Source: Poteriospumella lacustris | Lineage: Eukaryota; Sar; Chrysophyceae; Chromulinales; Dinobryaceae | Length of the DNA stretch: 64,000 nt | Assembly: GCA_008000375.1 (NCBI GenBank) | Contig: SMOI01000059.1 | Location: forward strand, 79,200-143,199 | Reading direction: 5' to 3' | Part shown: positions 21,418-31,169 of the stretch, one piece after another | Layout of the letters: each line of letters starts with the position of its first letter | How positions within the stretch are numbered: position 1 is the first letter of the stretch | Position numbers and translations under genes: made by a program | The notes under the pieces: generated by a model | Databases searched by the model: none | Told to the model about the DNA's origin: nothing | What the model saw: the letters and a program-made list of their open reading frames with translations, nothing else

Positions 21418-24400
21418 ATGACACATTCGATTGACTGGAACCCATCAACAATGAGCGGGGAGACGACGACATTCTTGAAGTTAACCAATGGCACGATTCA
21501 TGGAGCGGTATCCTTGTGGTTTTCCGATCAACACCAACAGGCCCTTGAGATGTTTGGCCCGATCGAAGACTGGGATGTGAGTGAGGTGACGAATATGTCG
21601 CGGTTGTTTCGTGTTGATGCAGACAAAGACTACGTGGAAGAAGAAGAAGATGATGATAATAATGGTAACGATGACAACTACGATGATGATAAAGATGGCT
21701 TTAAAAGAAGCTACGACATCAGTCGCTGGGATGTGTCGAACGTGACCAACATGTCGCGGATGTTTGCACAAGCAACGCGTCTCGCAGCGCGTCTCACCTT
21801 GTCCATTGGTCGTTGGGATGTTTCGAGTGTCACCAATATGTCAGGAATGTTTTCCTTCGCCGGGCCATTCAATCAGCCGTTGGATGATTGGGATGTATCG
21901 AACGTGACCAACATGTCGAGAATGTTTGAAGGTGCCACGAAATTCAACGGTGCCATCAGTCGTTGGAACGTATCCAGCGTCACTAACATGTCGAAGATGT
22001 TCTTAAGTGCGGACTCGTTCAATCAGCCACTGAGCGATTGGGATGTATCGAAGGTCACGAATATGTCGGCGATGTTCAACGTAGCGTCATCGTTCAATCA
22101 ACCGTTGGACGGCTGGGATGTATCCAAGGTCACGGACATGGCGAACATGTTTGACGAAGCGTCGCAGTTCAATGGTGCGCTCACTGGTTGGAAGGTGGTC
22201 AACGTCACCGACATGGCGAACATGTTCAACGAAGCGTCGTCGTTCAATCAACCGTTGGGAGATTGGAATGTGTCTAGCGTCACTGATATGTCGTGCATGT
22301 TCAATGACGCGTCGTCGTTCAACCAACCACTCACCAACTGGGATGTGTCCAACGTGGAGGATATGGGTTACATGTTTTGTGGGGCCACCTCGTTCAACCA
22401 GTCGCTAGATGAGTGGAACGGGGCAAAGGTCCAGATTCTGTACAACACGTTTTCCGGGGCGTCGTCGTTCAATCAGCCGTTGGATCACTGGAATGTGTCG
22501 AATGTCACCGATATGTCTGAAATGTTTTACGATGCATCGTCGTTCCATCAGTCACTGGGCAGTTGGGATGTATCGAAGGTCACCAAAATGGCTTCGATGT
22601 TTCAGAATGCGTCGTCGTTTGACCAACCGCTGGACAGCTGGAATGTGGCGAACGTGCATGACATGCGAGGAATGTTTGCTGATACTCGATCCTTCAATCA
22701 GTCACTGAGCAGTTGGGATGTATCAACGGTTACCAGCATGGCTACGATGTTTCAGAATGCCTCTTCGTTCAATCAGCCGCTGGACAGCTGGAATGTGGCG
22801 AACGTGCATGACATGCGAGGAATGTTTGCTGATACTCGATCCTTCAATCAGTCACTGGGCAGTTGGGATGTGTCAACGGTTACCAACATGGCTACGATGT
22901 TTCAGAATGCCTCTTCGTTCGACCAGCCGCTGGACAGCTGGAATGTGGCGAGCGTGAAGGACACGCAAGGAATGTTTGCTGATACTCAGTCCTTCAATCA
23001 GCCACTGGGCAGTTGGGATGTGTCCAAGGTCACCAACATGGCTACGATGTTTCAGAATGCCTCTTCGTTCAATCAGCCGCTGGACAGCTGGAATGTGGCG
23101 AGCGTGAAGAACACGCAAGGAATGTTTGCTGATACTCGATCCTTCAATCAGCCACTGGGCAGTTGGGATGTGTCCAAGGTCACCAACATGGCTACGATGT
23201 TTCAGAATGCTTCTTCGTTCGACCAGCCGCTGGACAGTTGGAATGTGGCGAGCGTGAAGGACACGCAAGGAATGTTTGCTGATACTCGATCCTTCAATCA
23301 GCCACTGGGCAGTTGGGATGTGTCCAAAGTCACCTGTATGTCGAGAATGTTTGAGCGTGCTTCGTCGTTTAATCAGCCGCTGGACAATTGGGAGGTGTCG
23401 AAAGGCACCGAACGGGTCTCAATGTTTACTGGAGCGAAGTCGTTCAACCAACCGCTCTGCCATTTGACAGTCCCCGACAAACAAAGCGTGGTTAAGCCGC
23501 GTCGCAAAGGTAAAGCGTGGGGCAGAGCGAAGTCTGGATCAGGGGGTCTCAATTTATGTCCGCGGGGATACGAGTATGTCAAGCCCTGTCGTGCCGTCCG
23601 CAGTAAGGAGGGGCGCATTTCTTTGGCTACGGTTCTGGTGGAGGTTGTTGCTCGGTTGCCAGTGGACGTGTGTCGTGAGATACGACTTATGGTGTGGGAG
23701 CCACTGACCAACGACACTATTCACGAGGCCGTTCGATCTTGTGATTGGTTTGGTGATGGCTTTTGGAAGTGCTTCCATCGCCACGGACCAATGGCGCTCT
23801 GGGACGTACGGCGAGTCACGAACATGGATTATCTGTTCCAGTGGGCTGATGCGAGCACTATTAAAGACATATCACGTTGGGACGTGCGCAATGTGCAGTC
23901 GATGAGACAAATGTTTGAAAAAGCACAGTCCCTCGAAAGCGTGATGGGCGGTTGGAACGTCAGTCAGGTGACGGATATGCAGGGGATGTTCAGAGGATGT
24001 GAGGACTTCAACCAACCACTGCACGAGTGGAACGTGTCCCTCGTCACCAGCATGCGTGGGATGTTCGAGGGCTGCAGCGAATTCAATCAGCCGTTGGACA
24101 TGTGGGACGTTGGGCGAGTGGAGACCATGAGCGAGATGTTCCGGAAGTGCTCGGCGTTCAATCAGCCGCTGAACGACTGGAATGTGTCGTCCGTGGTGGA
24201 TATGCGGTTGATGTTTTCTCGGGCCACTGCGTTCAACCAGGACCTGTTGAAGTGGGAGGTGGGCAATGTGCGGAATATGAGTGCTATGTTTCGTGATGCG
24301 GAGCATTTCAACGGAGATGTGTCCAGTTGGGATGTGTCGCATGTGCGTTTTATGGGCGGAATGTTCAAAGGGGCGGCGTCGTTCAACCAGACGTTGGACA

Positions 24401-24537
24401 GATGGAATACCTCGCACGTGGCGGTGCGTAGGAATGTGTTCCAGGGGTCTAGACGCAAGCAACCGTCTTTGACGTGGGATTGCGAAAGTTTCGACGTAGA
24501 GAGCGAGACATCTGAGGAGAATGATCACACGTGGTGA
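21418..24537 (+). CDS. Large DUF285 (BspA-type) repeat protein
   Basis: 1039 aa, uninterrupted. After a short head and an Asp/Glu/Asn-rich linker (near residues 72-97) come more than twenty 25-residue units (FNQPLxxWDVSxVTxMxxMF). A non-repeat centre follows at about residues 680-800 (basic stretch, then RISLATVLVEVVARLPVDVC and MVWEPLTNDTIHEAV), then a second array of about nine units ending in an acidic tail. The centre may be a capping or F-box-like helical domain; this is inferred. No signal peptide. Residues about 390-640 are a recently expanded higher-order repeat. It is the intact homologue of the pseudogene at 14.3-16.7 kb, in inverted orientation. Confidence 0.88.
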   Translation: MTHSIDWNPSTMSGETTTFLKLTNGTIHGAVSLWFSDQHQQALEMFGPIEDWDVSEVTNMSRLFRVDADKDYVEEEEDDDNNGNDDNYDDDKDGFKRSYDISRWDVSNVTNMSRMFAQATRLAARLTLSIGRWDVSSVTNMSGMFSFAGPFNQPLDDWDVSNVTNMSRMFEGATKFNGAISRWNVSSVTNMSKMFLSADSFNQPLSDWDVSKVTNMSAMFNVASSFNQPLDGWDVSKVTDMANMFDEASQFNGALTGWKVVNVTDMANMFNEASSFNQPLGDWNVSSVTDMSCMFNDASSFNQPLTNWDVSNVEDMGYMFCGATSFNQSLDEWNGAKVQILYNTFSGASSFNQPLDHWNVSNVTDMSEMFYDASSFHQSLGSWDVSKVTKMASMFQNASSFDQPLDSWNVANVHDMRGMFADTRSFNQSLSSWDVSTVTSMATMFQNASSFNQPLDSWNVANVHDMRGMFADTRSFNQSLGSWDVSTVTNMATMFQNASSFDQPLDSWNVASVKDTQGMFADTQSFNQPLGSWDVSKVTNMATMFQNASSFNQPLDSWNVASVKNTQGMFADTRSFNQPLGSWDVSKVTNMATMFQNASSFDQPLDSWNVASVKDTQGMFADTRSFNQPLGSWDVSKVTCMSRMFERASSFNQPLDNWEVSKGTERVSMFTGAKSFNQPLCHLTVPDKQSVVKPRRKGKAWGRAKSGSGGLNLCPRGYEYVKPCRAVRSKEGRISLATVLVEVVARLPVDVCREIRLMVWEPLTNDTIHEAVRSCDWFGDGFWKCFHRHGPMALWDVRRVTNMDYLFQWADASTIKDISRWDVRNVQSMRQMFEKAQSLESVMGGWNVSQVTDMQGMFRGCEDFNQPLHEWNVSLVTSMRGMFEGCSEFNQPLDMWDVGRVETMSEMFRKCSAFNQPLNDWNVSSVVDMRLMFSRATAFNQDLLKWEVGNVRNMSAMFRDAEHFNGDVSSWDVSHVRFMGGMFKGAASFNQTLDRWNTSHVAVRRNVFQGSRRKQPSLTWDCESFDVESETSEENDHTW
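22597..23346 (+). repeat. 150-bp higher-order coding repeat, five copies
   Basis: Five consecutive copies of a 150-bp unit (two 25-aa DUF285 modules) differ by only a few bases, e.g. ttcagaatgc...tcgttc and gctggacagctggaatgtgg recur every 150 bp. The inverted pseudogene has a single copy, so the expansion happened after the two genes separated. Confidence 0.85.
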
Positions 24538-25189
24538 TTGGAGCAGCGTCGGTAGAACAAGCACGGAGGATTCCCTCTGGCTGCCACATGTGCATCGCCT
24601 CTGAGACAGTGTCGCGGCAAGGAACAGACGATGCCATCCAACTAGGCGAATATCGTATTAACATGTACTGCACTGAAGGTTACCACAACCAACGACTACA
24701 AAGCAATTCTCACAGCCGAAGGGGGGTCTCTTAGACCTAATCATCCGTCTTACAGTAGTTCCTCACCCACGCGCTGAGAGTCGTCTCGTTCCTTACAACA
24801 GGCATTCTCGGGTCGCTCTGTTGGATCTGTCACCAGGCGCAGCAGCTGCTCTCGCCTTAACTGAGCGTGACAACGTGAACATGTCAACGTGGGAAAACGG
24901 CTACACGGGAAGGCTGTTACGTGACGTGTGCTACGTGCGACGCAATAGGTGACGATGCGACGGAATATCACGAGCGATGCGCCTTCGCTGGCGGTGTCGA
25001 CGGTTGGCGGGGTAAGCGGTGCCACCAAAGGAAACGAAATGGCAAAACGAAGAGAGACAAGGCGGCCAAGCAATTCATATGAAGAGGGACTGAGCAACAG
25101 TGGAACAGAAGAACAGCAAAAAGAGGCCTGCAACACAGGTAGGGATGCCCACGATCCTTACGGGAGGCCTCCGCAGAATGGAGGCTTCT
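24538..25189. other. Convergent intergenic spacer
   Basis: 3' flanks of the DUF285 gene and paralog C. Short open frames only; nothing recognised. Confidence 0.4.
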
Positions 25190-26344
25190 CTACGAGCCCA
25201 CGACGGCGTGTTGTCCGGGCAGCACTTCCAACGACGTCGGGTACAGCAATATCGACTCCATGCGACGGTTCGCATCGATGGAAACGACGATGCGCCCATC
25301 GATTGTGAACAGCCGTGGGGTCGCAGACAAGGAAAGTGGGTACAACCCGCCGTGCCGCATCAACGGCGATGCGGTGCCCAACTCGCCTAGGCAATGATTC
25401 AACGACCTCTCCGAGTGCAACAGAACGTCGTATTCGTCGTACGACTCCCCAGCGTAGTAGCCCGACAACACCTTCTGCAGCCACAGGTAGCGCAGGCGTT
25501 CGGATGACACGTCGTAGATCTCGGTTTTGCGGATGCAAAAGTCGCCTTCCAACCGCACCGCACCCGACGTTCGTTGGGAGATGATCCGGACGTTGCGGAT
25601 GTCGCAACAGTGGTCGGGGTTCAAGTCGAACTTGACCGCCCACAGCGCGAAGGCGTCGGCCAAGAAGAAGCGCTGCAGCAGCTGCGCCATCTTCTCCATC
25701 GTCGCGCCCTGGTACTTCAGCGCATGCGACACACCGTCGCGTGTGAAGCAGGTGCCGTCCACACAAATGCGATGGAAGTCCAGCGTTGGCAGGCAGTACT
25801 GACGGAAGAAGCGGCGCAGGAGCATCGGGTCTTGACTGTTGATCACGCGGCAGAACATCGTCAGATACTCACGGCGCAGGTCATGTTTCGGCACTTGCGC
25901 CATACGCATCATGTGACGGCGCTGGCGGCGGTACGCAGTGTACTTGTATGGACGCAGCGCAGACCAGACGCTCTGCATCATCAGCGCGTCCTCGTCGTCG
26001 CCGTCAGCAGCACCCTCATCAAAAGCGTCGACACTGTCGAGGAAGTCGTCAGGAGATGCTGTTGCGGATGGGACGGAGATGTCCGAGAGCTTTCGTTTTC
26101 TCGGTCCTGTGGCATCGGACGCAGGTCCTACGGTGGCTGGCTCGGTCACTGCAGAGTCGTCGATGAACCACACCTCCTCCTCGTTGGCATCCAGCACCAC
26201 CCGCACGTCAACCGATTTCGGGTTCAACAGATATGGTGATGGAGGGAATGATTCTCTTGGAGATGAACACGATACGCCGGGGTTCCATCGTGTGGTCGTT
26301 GTATTCGACGACGCGTTGTTGGCTCCGACGGTCATGGTCGCCAT
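25190..26344 (-). CDS. EEEVW/KRK/NTF2-like family protein, member C
   Basis: 384 aa from ATG 26344. Motif order as in B: ANEEEVWFIDDS near residue 48, RKRKLSDIS, acidic linker, then VWSALRPYKYTAYRRQRRHM, VPKHDLRREYLTMFCRVINS, FFRQYCLPTLDFHRICVDG, FALWAVKFDLNPDHCCDI, RTSGAVRLEGDFCIRKTEIY, LRYLWLQKVLSGYYAGES, and the final hairpin IDGRIVVSIDANRRMESIL. Strongly similar to B across the domain and dissimilar in the linkers, so selection acts on the motifs and the domain. Function unknown. Confidence 0.82.
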   Translation of the reverse strand: MATMTVGANNASSNTTTTRWNPGVSCSSPRESFPPSPYLLNPKSVDVRVVLDANEEEVWFIDDSAVTEPATVGPASDATGPRKRKLSDISVPSATASPDDFLDSVDAFDEGAADGDDEDALMMQSVWSALRPYKYTAYRRQRRHMMRMAQVPKHDLRREYLTMFCRVINSQDPMLLRRFFRQYCLPTLDFHRICVDGTCFTRDGVSHALKYQGATMEKMAQLLQRFFLADAFALWAVKFDLNPDHCCDIRNVRIISQRTSGAVRLEGDFCIRKTEIYDVSSERLRYLWLQKVLSGYYAGESYDEYDVLLHSERSLNHCLGELGTASPLMRHGGLYPLSLSATPRLFTIDGRIVVSIDANRRMESILLYPTSLEVLPGQHAVVGS

Positions 26345-26515
26345 ACGACAGTTCCGTCCGTTCGAGCAACAATGGACACACAGCCAAGGGGTTGAAATCA
26401 GACACGTGTAAAAACAGTAAATAAATGTCAGTAGAACAATAGCAGATCATTGATGATCGCTCTAAAGGGGGAGCAAGGAGCAAGAAAAAGTCTGAAGCAG
26501 TCGTCGTCATCGGCT

Positions 26516-26562
26516 TTTAGGGTTACGGTTAGGGTTACGGTTAGGGTTACGGTTAGGGTTAG
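26516..26562 (+). repeat. Interstitial telomere-like repeat (TTAGGG/TTACGG)
   Basis: Alternating ttaggg and ttacgg hexamers, about seven and a half units, in a 47-nt tract upstream of paralog C. TTAGGG is the telomere repeat of many protist groups. The alternation with TTACGG suggests an old interstitial insertion or a variant telomere scar rather than an active end. Confidence 0.8.
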
Positions 26563-27146
26563 TGCAACAGCTTTGGCCTTTACTTTGCACTGAAACTAAT
26601 CATAGCACAGGTACACGAACGATGACGCACAACAAATCTCAGCAACTGCTGCCAGGCCGCCGAAGAGGGATGCGGCGTGTTCAACAAGTCGCGAGGAGGA
26701 GGTACGAAGTTATCACAACGGAACGAGCGATGGCGGTGGTTCGTCGACGGATTGTCACGGTTTGGGCCACGCCAGGGTCCATTATGAATACGGAACCAAT
26801 CAAACGCCTTGCATCCATCGTGTCCGTGGGCCCCGTATCGATGTGGGAAATGGAAGAGGAATTCGACGCGACACAAGGTTTAACAGGTGGGCTTACACGG
26901 GAGACAAACACAAGGAAAAGGCTGTCACACAGCACGGAAGAGGAGACTTTCAATGGAAACACAACAACACAACAACACAACAGCAATGCAGTAACACAGC
27001 GACGAGTGAGTGAAACGATGACGACAACGATGACAACTGCGAATGGGGCGACGATGCACGACCAATGGCGTGAGGAATAGGGAGGGGAGCGGGGTGAACA
27101 CTGTTCGAAATGAAAGTGGCGACAAATGTAGAGCAGCGGGCAGGTG
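26563..27146. other. Intergenic, no gene recognised
   Basis: Contains an open plus-strand frame (26562-27080) rich in Thr/Arg/Gln with ACAACA runs and no recognised domain. It has no convincing start context and is probably non-coding. Confidence 0.35.
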
Positions 27147-28238
27147 CTACACCGTCACCGGGTCGCACTCGATCAGCGTCGGGTGCAACAGCATCGACTC
27201 AATGCGACGATCCGCATTGATGTTCACGACAAAGCGACCAGTGACAGTGAAGAGCCGCGGCTCCGCTGCCAACGGCAGAGGATACAGACCGTGGTGCTCT
27301 ATGAACAAGTCGTCAGGCGGCTGCGTTGATCGGAGCGTCGCGATGTTTTCGTCGCAGGCCTCGCCCACATAGAACGACGACAGCACCTTCTGCCGCCACA
27401 GATACCGCAGTTTCTCCGCCGACACGTCGTAGATCTCCGTTCGACGGATGACGAAATCGGCTTCCAAGCGCACGGCGTTGGACATGCGCGTGGTGATGAC
27501 TTTGACGTCGCGTGCGGCGCAGCAGTGGTCGGGGTTCACGTCGAACTTCACCGCCCACAGTGCGAACGCGTCGGGCTGCCCGTATCGCCGCACTTGGCAA
27601 TCGGCATTCGCTTCCGAGATTCCTTCGTATTTGATGACGGCCGAAGCGCCTCGGCGCACAAGGCAAGTGCCGTCGAGGCAGACGCGGTGAAAACTGACGC
27701 CCGCGTCGCAGTACTGACGGAAGAAGCTGCGCAGCAGGACCGGGTCGTGGGCGTTCACGGCACTGCAGAACATGGACAGGTACTCCCGTCGTAGGTCGTT
27801 CTTAGGGACTTTTAGAATGCGGAGTTGACTGCGGCGATCTCGTCGAATCGCCGCGTATTTGTACGGCCGCAGCACCGACCACACGGAATCCAGCATCTCG
27901 TCGCCCCCTTCCAGGCTGTCATCGGCAGACCCGCTCATGGAATCCAGTGACGATGGGTGAGGTTCATTTGATGAGGCGAAAGCGGCGGATATGTTGTCGA
28001 TTTTTCGCTTGTTTCGACTGTCCTTGGTTGGGGCAAACCCTTCGAAGCCGATTGCTGGGCCATGATTCCGGTCGTGTAATTGCTCAGTTAGCGTTTGAGG
28101 ATAAGAATTGCTGATGGACCATACTTCTTCGTCGTTCTGATCCACAACAGCTCGAATCGACAGCAGCGGAGACAACACGGACGACGAATCCGTCATTGAC
28201 GACGCTCTCCCGGATTCCGACGCCCACTGGACGAACAT
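27147..28238 (-). CDS. EEEVW/KRK/NTF2-like family protein, member D
   Basis: 363 aa from ATG 28238. Motifs: QNDEEVWSISNS near residue 34 (one Glu replaced by Asp), NKRKIDNIS, short acidic linker, then SVLRPYKYAAIRRDRRSQLR, VPKNDLRREYLSMFCSAVNA, FFRQYCDAGVSFHRVCLDG, FALWAVKFDVNPDHCCAA, MSNAVRLEADFVIRRTEIYD, LRYLWRQKVLSSFYVGEAC, and hairpin TGRFVVNINADRRIESMLL. It is head-to-head with member E, about 670 bp apart, so the two may share a control region. Confidence 0.82.
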   Translation of the reverse strand: MFVQWASESGRASSMTDSSSVLSPLLSIRAVVDQNDEEVWSISNSYPQTLTEQLHDRNHGPAIGFEGFAPTKDSRNKRKIDNISAAFASSNEPHPSSLDSMSGSADDSLEGGDEMLDSVWSVLRPYKYAAIRRDRRSQLRILKVPKNDLRREYLSMFCSAVNAHDPVLLRSFFRQYCDAGVSFHRVCLDGTCLVRRGASAVIKYEGISEANADCQVRRYGQPDAFALWAVKFDVNPDHCCAARDVKVITTRMSNAVRLEADFVIRRTEIYDVSAEKLRYLWRQKVLSSFYVGEACDENIATLRSTQPPDDLFIEHHGLYPLPLAAEPRLFTVTGRFVVNINADRRIESMLLHPTLIECDPVTV

Positions 28239-28907
28239 CTGTCATAAGCAAATACTCAAATGTGATGTTGATGGCGGATGACAATAAATAACTTGTGATT
28301 CTTCTTGAAGAAGAACAGCCGCCACGTTCAACGCTCAACCGACTTCTTCGGTCACGACGATGACGATGGCGGCAGTCGGGAGAGAGAGCAGCAGCAGCAG
28401 CGGCGGCTCGCCAGACACCGATCAACTGTTGTTGCTGCAACGAGACATGGACTCTGCGACACTGACACGGGTGTATTCAGCATCGAAAAGAGGATTACGT
28501 GTAGGATCTCATCATCGGACCATCTGATCAACAATACCCACAGAGCAGTGAGTGATCTTTTCCACTTTCCGCTGCTGCCTGCGCTGCCAGCAGCAGGTCG
28601 CCGCAGAGCTGTTTCTGAAACGCCCGACCATCTTAAATCTCTGCGCAGCGCGCCACCTTGCTACGCGACACAGCCGCCGGGCAGGACGACACACTCTCTC
28701 CCTCCGCTGCCCTCTGAGCGCCACCTCCCAACGGACCCGCTGCCCTGGAAAACAAATCCAGACCTAACCGTAGAAGAACCAACGACTGCACAATTCATTC
28801 ATCACTCTATAGTTGAATTGGATACCCGAGTCTTGTTGAACATCTTCGCCGTCCAGTTTGTGTATTACATTTTGTTTCACTTTTTTCTCTTGCAGTATCA
28901 ATAAGAA
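28239..28907. other. Bidirectional promoter region of paralogs D and E
   Basis: Non-coding. A typical 3' splice site (ttttttctcttgcag) ends at 28895, 12 nt before the ATG of E, suggesting a 5'-UTR intron in E. Its donor cannot be fixed. Confidence 0.4.
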
Positions 28908-29933
28908 ATGACAGCGCTTGTCACCGCCTTTCCCTCGTCCTCCTCCGTTTCTGACAATTCCCCAATATCTCTCGATAAATCTATCCTTGAACAAATCAAT
29001 ATCAAGCATTTTCTCGGTGAAAACGAGGAGGAGGTTTGGTATGTGGAAATGGAAGACGATCGGGACGATGCTTCCCGAAAACGAAAATACTCGGACGTGT
29101 CCACATCCATATCCATATCCACCCCAAGCACCATCACCAGCACCAGCACCAGCCCGAGAATATGCAGTATAGACACTGAAGACGACCCGTCTCCTGACCT
29201 CGCCGACATTGACGAGTCCGTGTGGCGCGCGCTCCAGCCGTACCGTTATACGGAGTCTCGCAGGCTTCTCCGTCAGCGCCGTCGGATACCGCATCTGCCT
29301 AAGAACGATTTGCGCCGATCGTATCTTGCCATGTTCACCAACGCGATCAATGCGCACAACGACGCCTTGCTGAAGTCCTTCCTGAAGACGTACTGCAACC
29401 CGGCGATGGATTTCCATCGCATCTGCCTGGACGCCGTCTCCTTTCCTCACCACGGACCGCTGCCTCTCGACAAGTACTGCACCCCCGAACACCTCGTCAA
29501 TCGCTACTACATGGCCGATGCCTACGCGATGTGGGCCATCAAGAACCACGTGAACCCGGACATCGTCACGCAGTTCTTCCGGCCCCGCGTCATCACCACC
29601 CGAGCGTCGAACAAGATTCGGCTCGAGGCCGAGTACGTCGTCCGCAAAACGGAGATCTACGACATCGGGGAGGACGAGATGCAGTATTTCCTGCTGCAGA
29701 AGGTGGTGTCCGGCTACTTCCGCGGCGCGGACATCGACGAGGACAGCACGTTCGTCAACCAGTTCGCACAGACGACGAAGCGTCCCCACCGCCCGCACAG
29801 CGGGCTGTATCCACTGCCCTTGGCCAAGACGCCCCGACATGTCGAGATGAAAGGCTTCATGTCGTTCATCGTCGACGAGCACCGCCGCATCGAGTCGATG
29901 TTGTTCTTTCCGGCCTCCATCGACATTCGATGA
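28908..29933 (+). CDS. EEEVW/KRK/NTF2-like family protein, member E
   Basis: 341 aa from ATG 28908. Motifs: ENEEEVWYVEMED near residue 38, SRKRKYSDVS, Ser/Thr linker, then VWRALQPYRYTESRRLLRQR, LPKNDLRRSYLAMFTNAINA, FLKTYCNPAMDFHRICLDA, YAMWAIKNHVNPDIVTQFF, RASNKIRLEAEYVVRKTEIY, and the final hairpin MKGFMSFIVDEHRRIESML. It links the divergent A (shared MFTNAINxHDAxxLKxFLxT) to B-D. Shortest member, so it approximates the minimal family architecture. Confidence 0.82.
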   Translation: MTALVTAFPSSSSVSDNSPISLDKSILEQINIKHFLGENEEEVWYVEMEDDRDDASRKRKYSDVSTSISISTPSTITSTSTSPRICSIDTEDDPSPDLADIDESVWRALQPYRYTESRRLLRQRRRIPHLPKNDLRRSYLAMFTNAINAHNDALLKSFLKTYCNPAMDFHRICLDAVSFPHHGPLPLDKYCTPEHLVNRYYMADAYAMWAIKNHVNPDIVTQFFRPRVITTRASNKIRLEAEYVVRKTEIYDIGEDEMQYFLLQKVVSGYFRGADIDEDSTFVNQFAQTTKRPHRPHSGLYPLPLAKTPRHVEMKGFMSFIVDEHRRIESMLFFPASIDIR

Positions 29934-31169
29934 TCGCGCCGCGCCGCGCCGCGCCGCGCTGTGCTGGTTCTGTGTAACACCTGTGCTTATTTCTGGTTAT
30001 TTCTGCTGGCTCGGGATGGTGTTGTAGGTACGTGGGGTGTTGTCTGTTGTCGCGATAGAGCACAGGGTAGAGGCCGCAACAGTGGCAGCAGTGTTTGTAG
30101 TCGAGGGTCTCGGGGCGGGTGAGTCATTATCGCCTACCGCGTTAAAGCGGCCGCAGGAGTGCTATCGCCTGTGCGAGAGTCACGGTACTATACACCGCAT
30201 AGGTGGGCAAGGTGAGTTGGTCGCCGGTAGTATTGGTTTCATGGGTGTTTCGCAGCGAGACACAGACATGGGCGACGTCGGCGGTGGTCGTAGACAGCCA
30301 CGTTCGATATTGCCGCGGTGTGGACATCGCCGACGGCCCGTCTCCGATCGAGAACTTCCGTCCGCGCTGCCGTAAAAATGCCTCGGAGGCCATGGACAGC
30401 ACCGCCACTGGACGGTCGCGCAACGACTGGGCGATTTGCTTCGTTTTCCTCTCACCGCGCAGTCAGTACCCACCCGCCACCGTCTCTCCCACAACGATGC
30501 GGCAAACACCCAACGCAAAGAACAACGTCACGGCCGACGACGATCTCAATGGCGGAGGCAGTAACTGCGCACGACTGTCACCACACTTTCGCAATCGACG
30601 ACGCCTTCACCAGCTGGGACGAGTAGTGCGATGGATTCGAAATCGACAACCCTCCGTTGACCACAGGTCTCAGCGTCTTCGATGCACTGCGGGTACGACA
30701 GGTACTACCAGAAGATGCTGCGACATCACGCATGCCTCCTGCAGGTGACGTCTGCAGTTCGCCGGGGCGGCAGTTAACACAGGTTCAAGGGCTGTCGAGG
30801 CATTTCAATATTCGAGATTCCTGTGACCAATACAACCGTCTGACACTCTGAACAGAGCTACGAATTCGATGTCTGTGCCACAATCGTTGGCGATCGCGTC
30901 GGCTTTGTCAAGCGAACAACGACCCAGGACGAGCGCAGTCCAGAGTGTGTCTCGTCTCCACCTTGACGGGCGGTCTGCGCTGCCTCCAACTGCAACCGCT
31001 GCATGTAGCAGGCGGTCATGATAACTCGTCTTGTAGCGAGGCGGCGTCCATCGCTTGTCTCGAGGCCACGAAGCCTTCTCCGTCGGCACGTTGGCAGGCG
31101 GACTTAGGTCGCGAGGGATACCGCCGCGGGACCCCACGCCACGGCAACATACGCGTCTACTGGGGTCAA
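29934..31169. other. Gene-poor spacer
   Basis: No recognisable gene in either strand. Includes a perfect short repeat gcgccgcgccgcgccgcgcc at 29938-29957 and scattered short frames. Sequence character (moderate GC, broken frames) suggests decayed coding DNA, but I could not identify a parent. Confidence 0.35.

Noticed and set aside
14567-24472. Many short antisense frames rich in H/R/I (e.g. HIPTVQRLIER)
   Set aside because: Antisense translations of the DUF285 repeats; periodic only because the sense strand is.
26562-27080. 172-aa open frame
   Set aside because: Simple-sequence ACAACA content, no domain, non-ATG start.
30037-30851. Several 60-180 aa frames between 30.0 and 30.9 kb
   Set aside because: Overlapping on both strands, no recognisable motif, no family relation to neighbours.
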